A stretch of 5,268 nt of DNA from Dehalococcoidia bacterium (GTDB taxonomy: Bacteria; Chloroflexota; Dehalococcoidia; E44-bin15; DAOWNJ01), in NCBI GenBank assembly GCA_030642645.1, contig DAOWNJ010000073.1, positions 1-5,268 on the forward strand, given 5' to 3'. Shown here piece after piece: positions 4,926-5,268 of this stretch (within the stretch, counting starts at the first letter, position 1; each line of letters starts with the position of its first letter). The notes under the pieces were generated by a model, which had not been told where the DNA came from, did not search any database, and saw nothing but the letters and a program-made list of their open reading frames with translations. The position numbers and the translations under genes were made by a program.

Positions 4926-5268
4926 TTAATCCATCTCCCCCCAGTTCCTGCCTATTTTAACATCCACCTTCAAGGGGACGCTCAAGCTCATAGCCTTTGG
5001 CATTATCTCCTCAACAAGGCACTTCATCACATCAAGCTCATCTTCAGGCACATCGAAGAGGAGCTCATCATGGACCTGGAGTATCATCCTGCTACTGAGA
5101 CCAAGCCCGTCCATCCTCCCCTTAAGCCTTATCATGGCCAGCTTAATGATGTCAGCGGCAGTGTCCTGAACCGGCATGTTTATCGCCATCCTCTGGGCTG
5201 CCTCCCTGACCTGGCGGTTGGGGGAGTTGATCTCAGGGATATACCTTCTCCTCCCCAATATGGTCTGG
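4926..5268 (-). CDS. polA: DNA polymerase I, C-terminal end of the polymerase domain (5' part outside window)
   Basis: Only the last 114 codons are in the window; the frame is open to the right edge and is entered mid-gene. PolA fills gaps in repair and removes Okazaki primers. The visible part is the end of the palm/fingers region of a family A polymerase. It begins QTILGRRRYIPEINS, which precedes the conserved REAAQRMAINMPVQDTAADI stretch, the equivalent of the R841/N845/Q849 region of E. coli Pol I. LQVHDELLFDVP then carries motif C with the catalytic Asp-Glu pair, and the chain ends WGEMD. Where most family A enzymes have P(I/V/M)QG(T/S)AAD, this one has PVQDTAAD, an acidic residue replacing glycine beside the template-contacting glutamine. 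Whether the N-terminal 5' nuclease and a 3'-5' proofreading domain are present cannot be judged. It is the first visible gene of the polA-methyltransferase-mutM block. Confidence 0.97.
   Translation of the reverse strand, partial: QTILGRRRYIPEINSPNRQVREAAQRMAINMPVQDTAADIIKLAMIRLKGRMDGLGLSSRMILQVHDELLFDVPEDELDVMKCLVEEIMPKAMSLSVPLKVDVKIGRNWGEMD

Overview
The window carries eight protein-coding genes. Seven run on the minus strand in two tightly packed blocks. One small gene lies between the blocks on the plus strand. DNA polymerase I and MutM mark this as a bacterial chromosome. AGG and ATA codons are common and GC content looks moderately high. The polA / mutM neighbourhood and the pan gene style remind me of Chloroflexota (Dehalococcoidia-like) or deep Bacillota lineages, but this is a weak impression and not a taxonomic call. 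I see no tRNA, rRNA, CRISPR array, insertion sequence or phage signal.

Right block, read right to left (5268 to 3452): the 3' end of polA, a short membrane-anchored SAM-methyltransferase-like protein, then mutM (fpg). The gap between polA and the methyltransferase is 15 bases, and the methyltransferase overlaps mutM by 8 bases, so this looks like one transcript combining replication/repair functions with an unexplained membrane enzyme. A perfect 15-bp inverted repeat sits at the end of mutM and contains its stop codon.

Middle (2950-3451): an isolated 76-codon plus-strand gene for a cysteine-rich, probable lipoprotein, convergent with mutM and divergent from the left block. The divergent region of about 216 bases holds interlocking short repeats that could be an operator.

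Left block (2949 to 1): a P1-family (DmpA/ThnT-type) self-cleaving hydrolase, a Rossmann/DUF2520 dehydrogenase-like protein, panD and panB (cut by the window edge). Gaps are 9 bases, a 4-base ATGA overlap, and 11 bases, so the four genes are very probably co-transcribed and translationally coupled. PanD makes beta-alanine and PanB makes ketopantoate. The DUF2520 protein is a good candidate for the missing ketopantoate reductase. The P1 hydrolase belongs to a family whose known members release N-terminal beta-alanine or cleave pantetheine amides, so this block may combine de novo pantothenate synthesis with salvage of beta-alanine or pantothenate. panC is not in the window and could lie just beyond the left edge.
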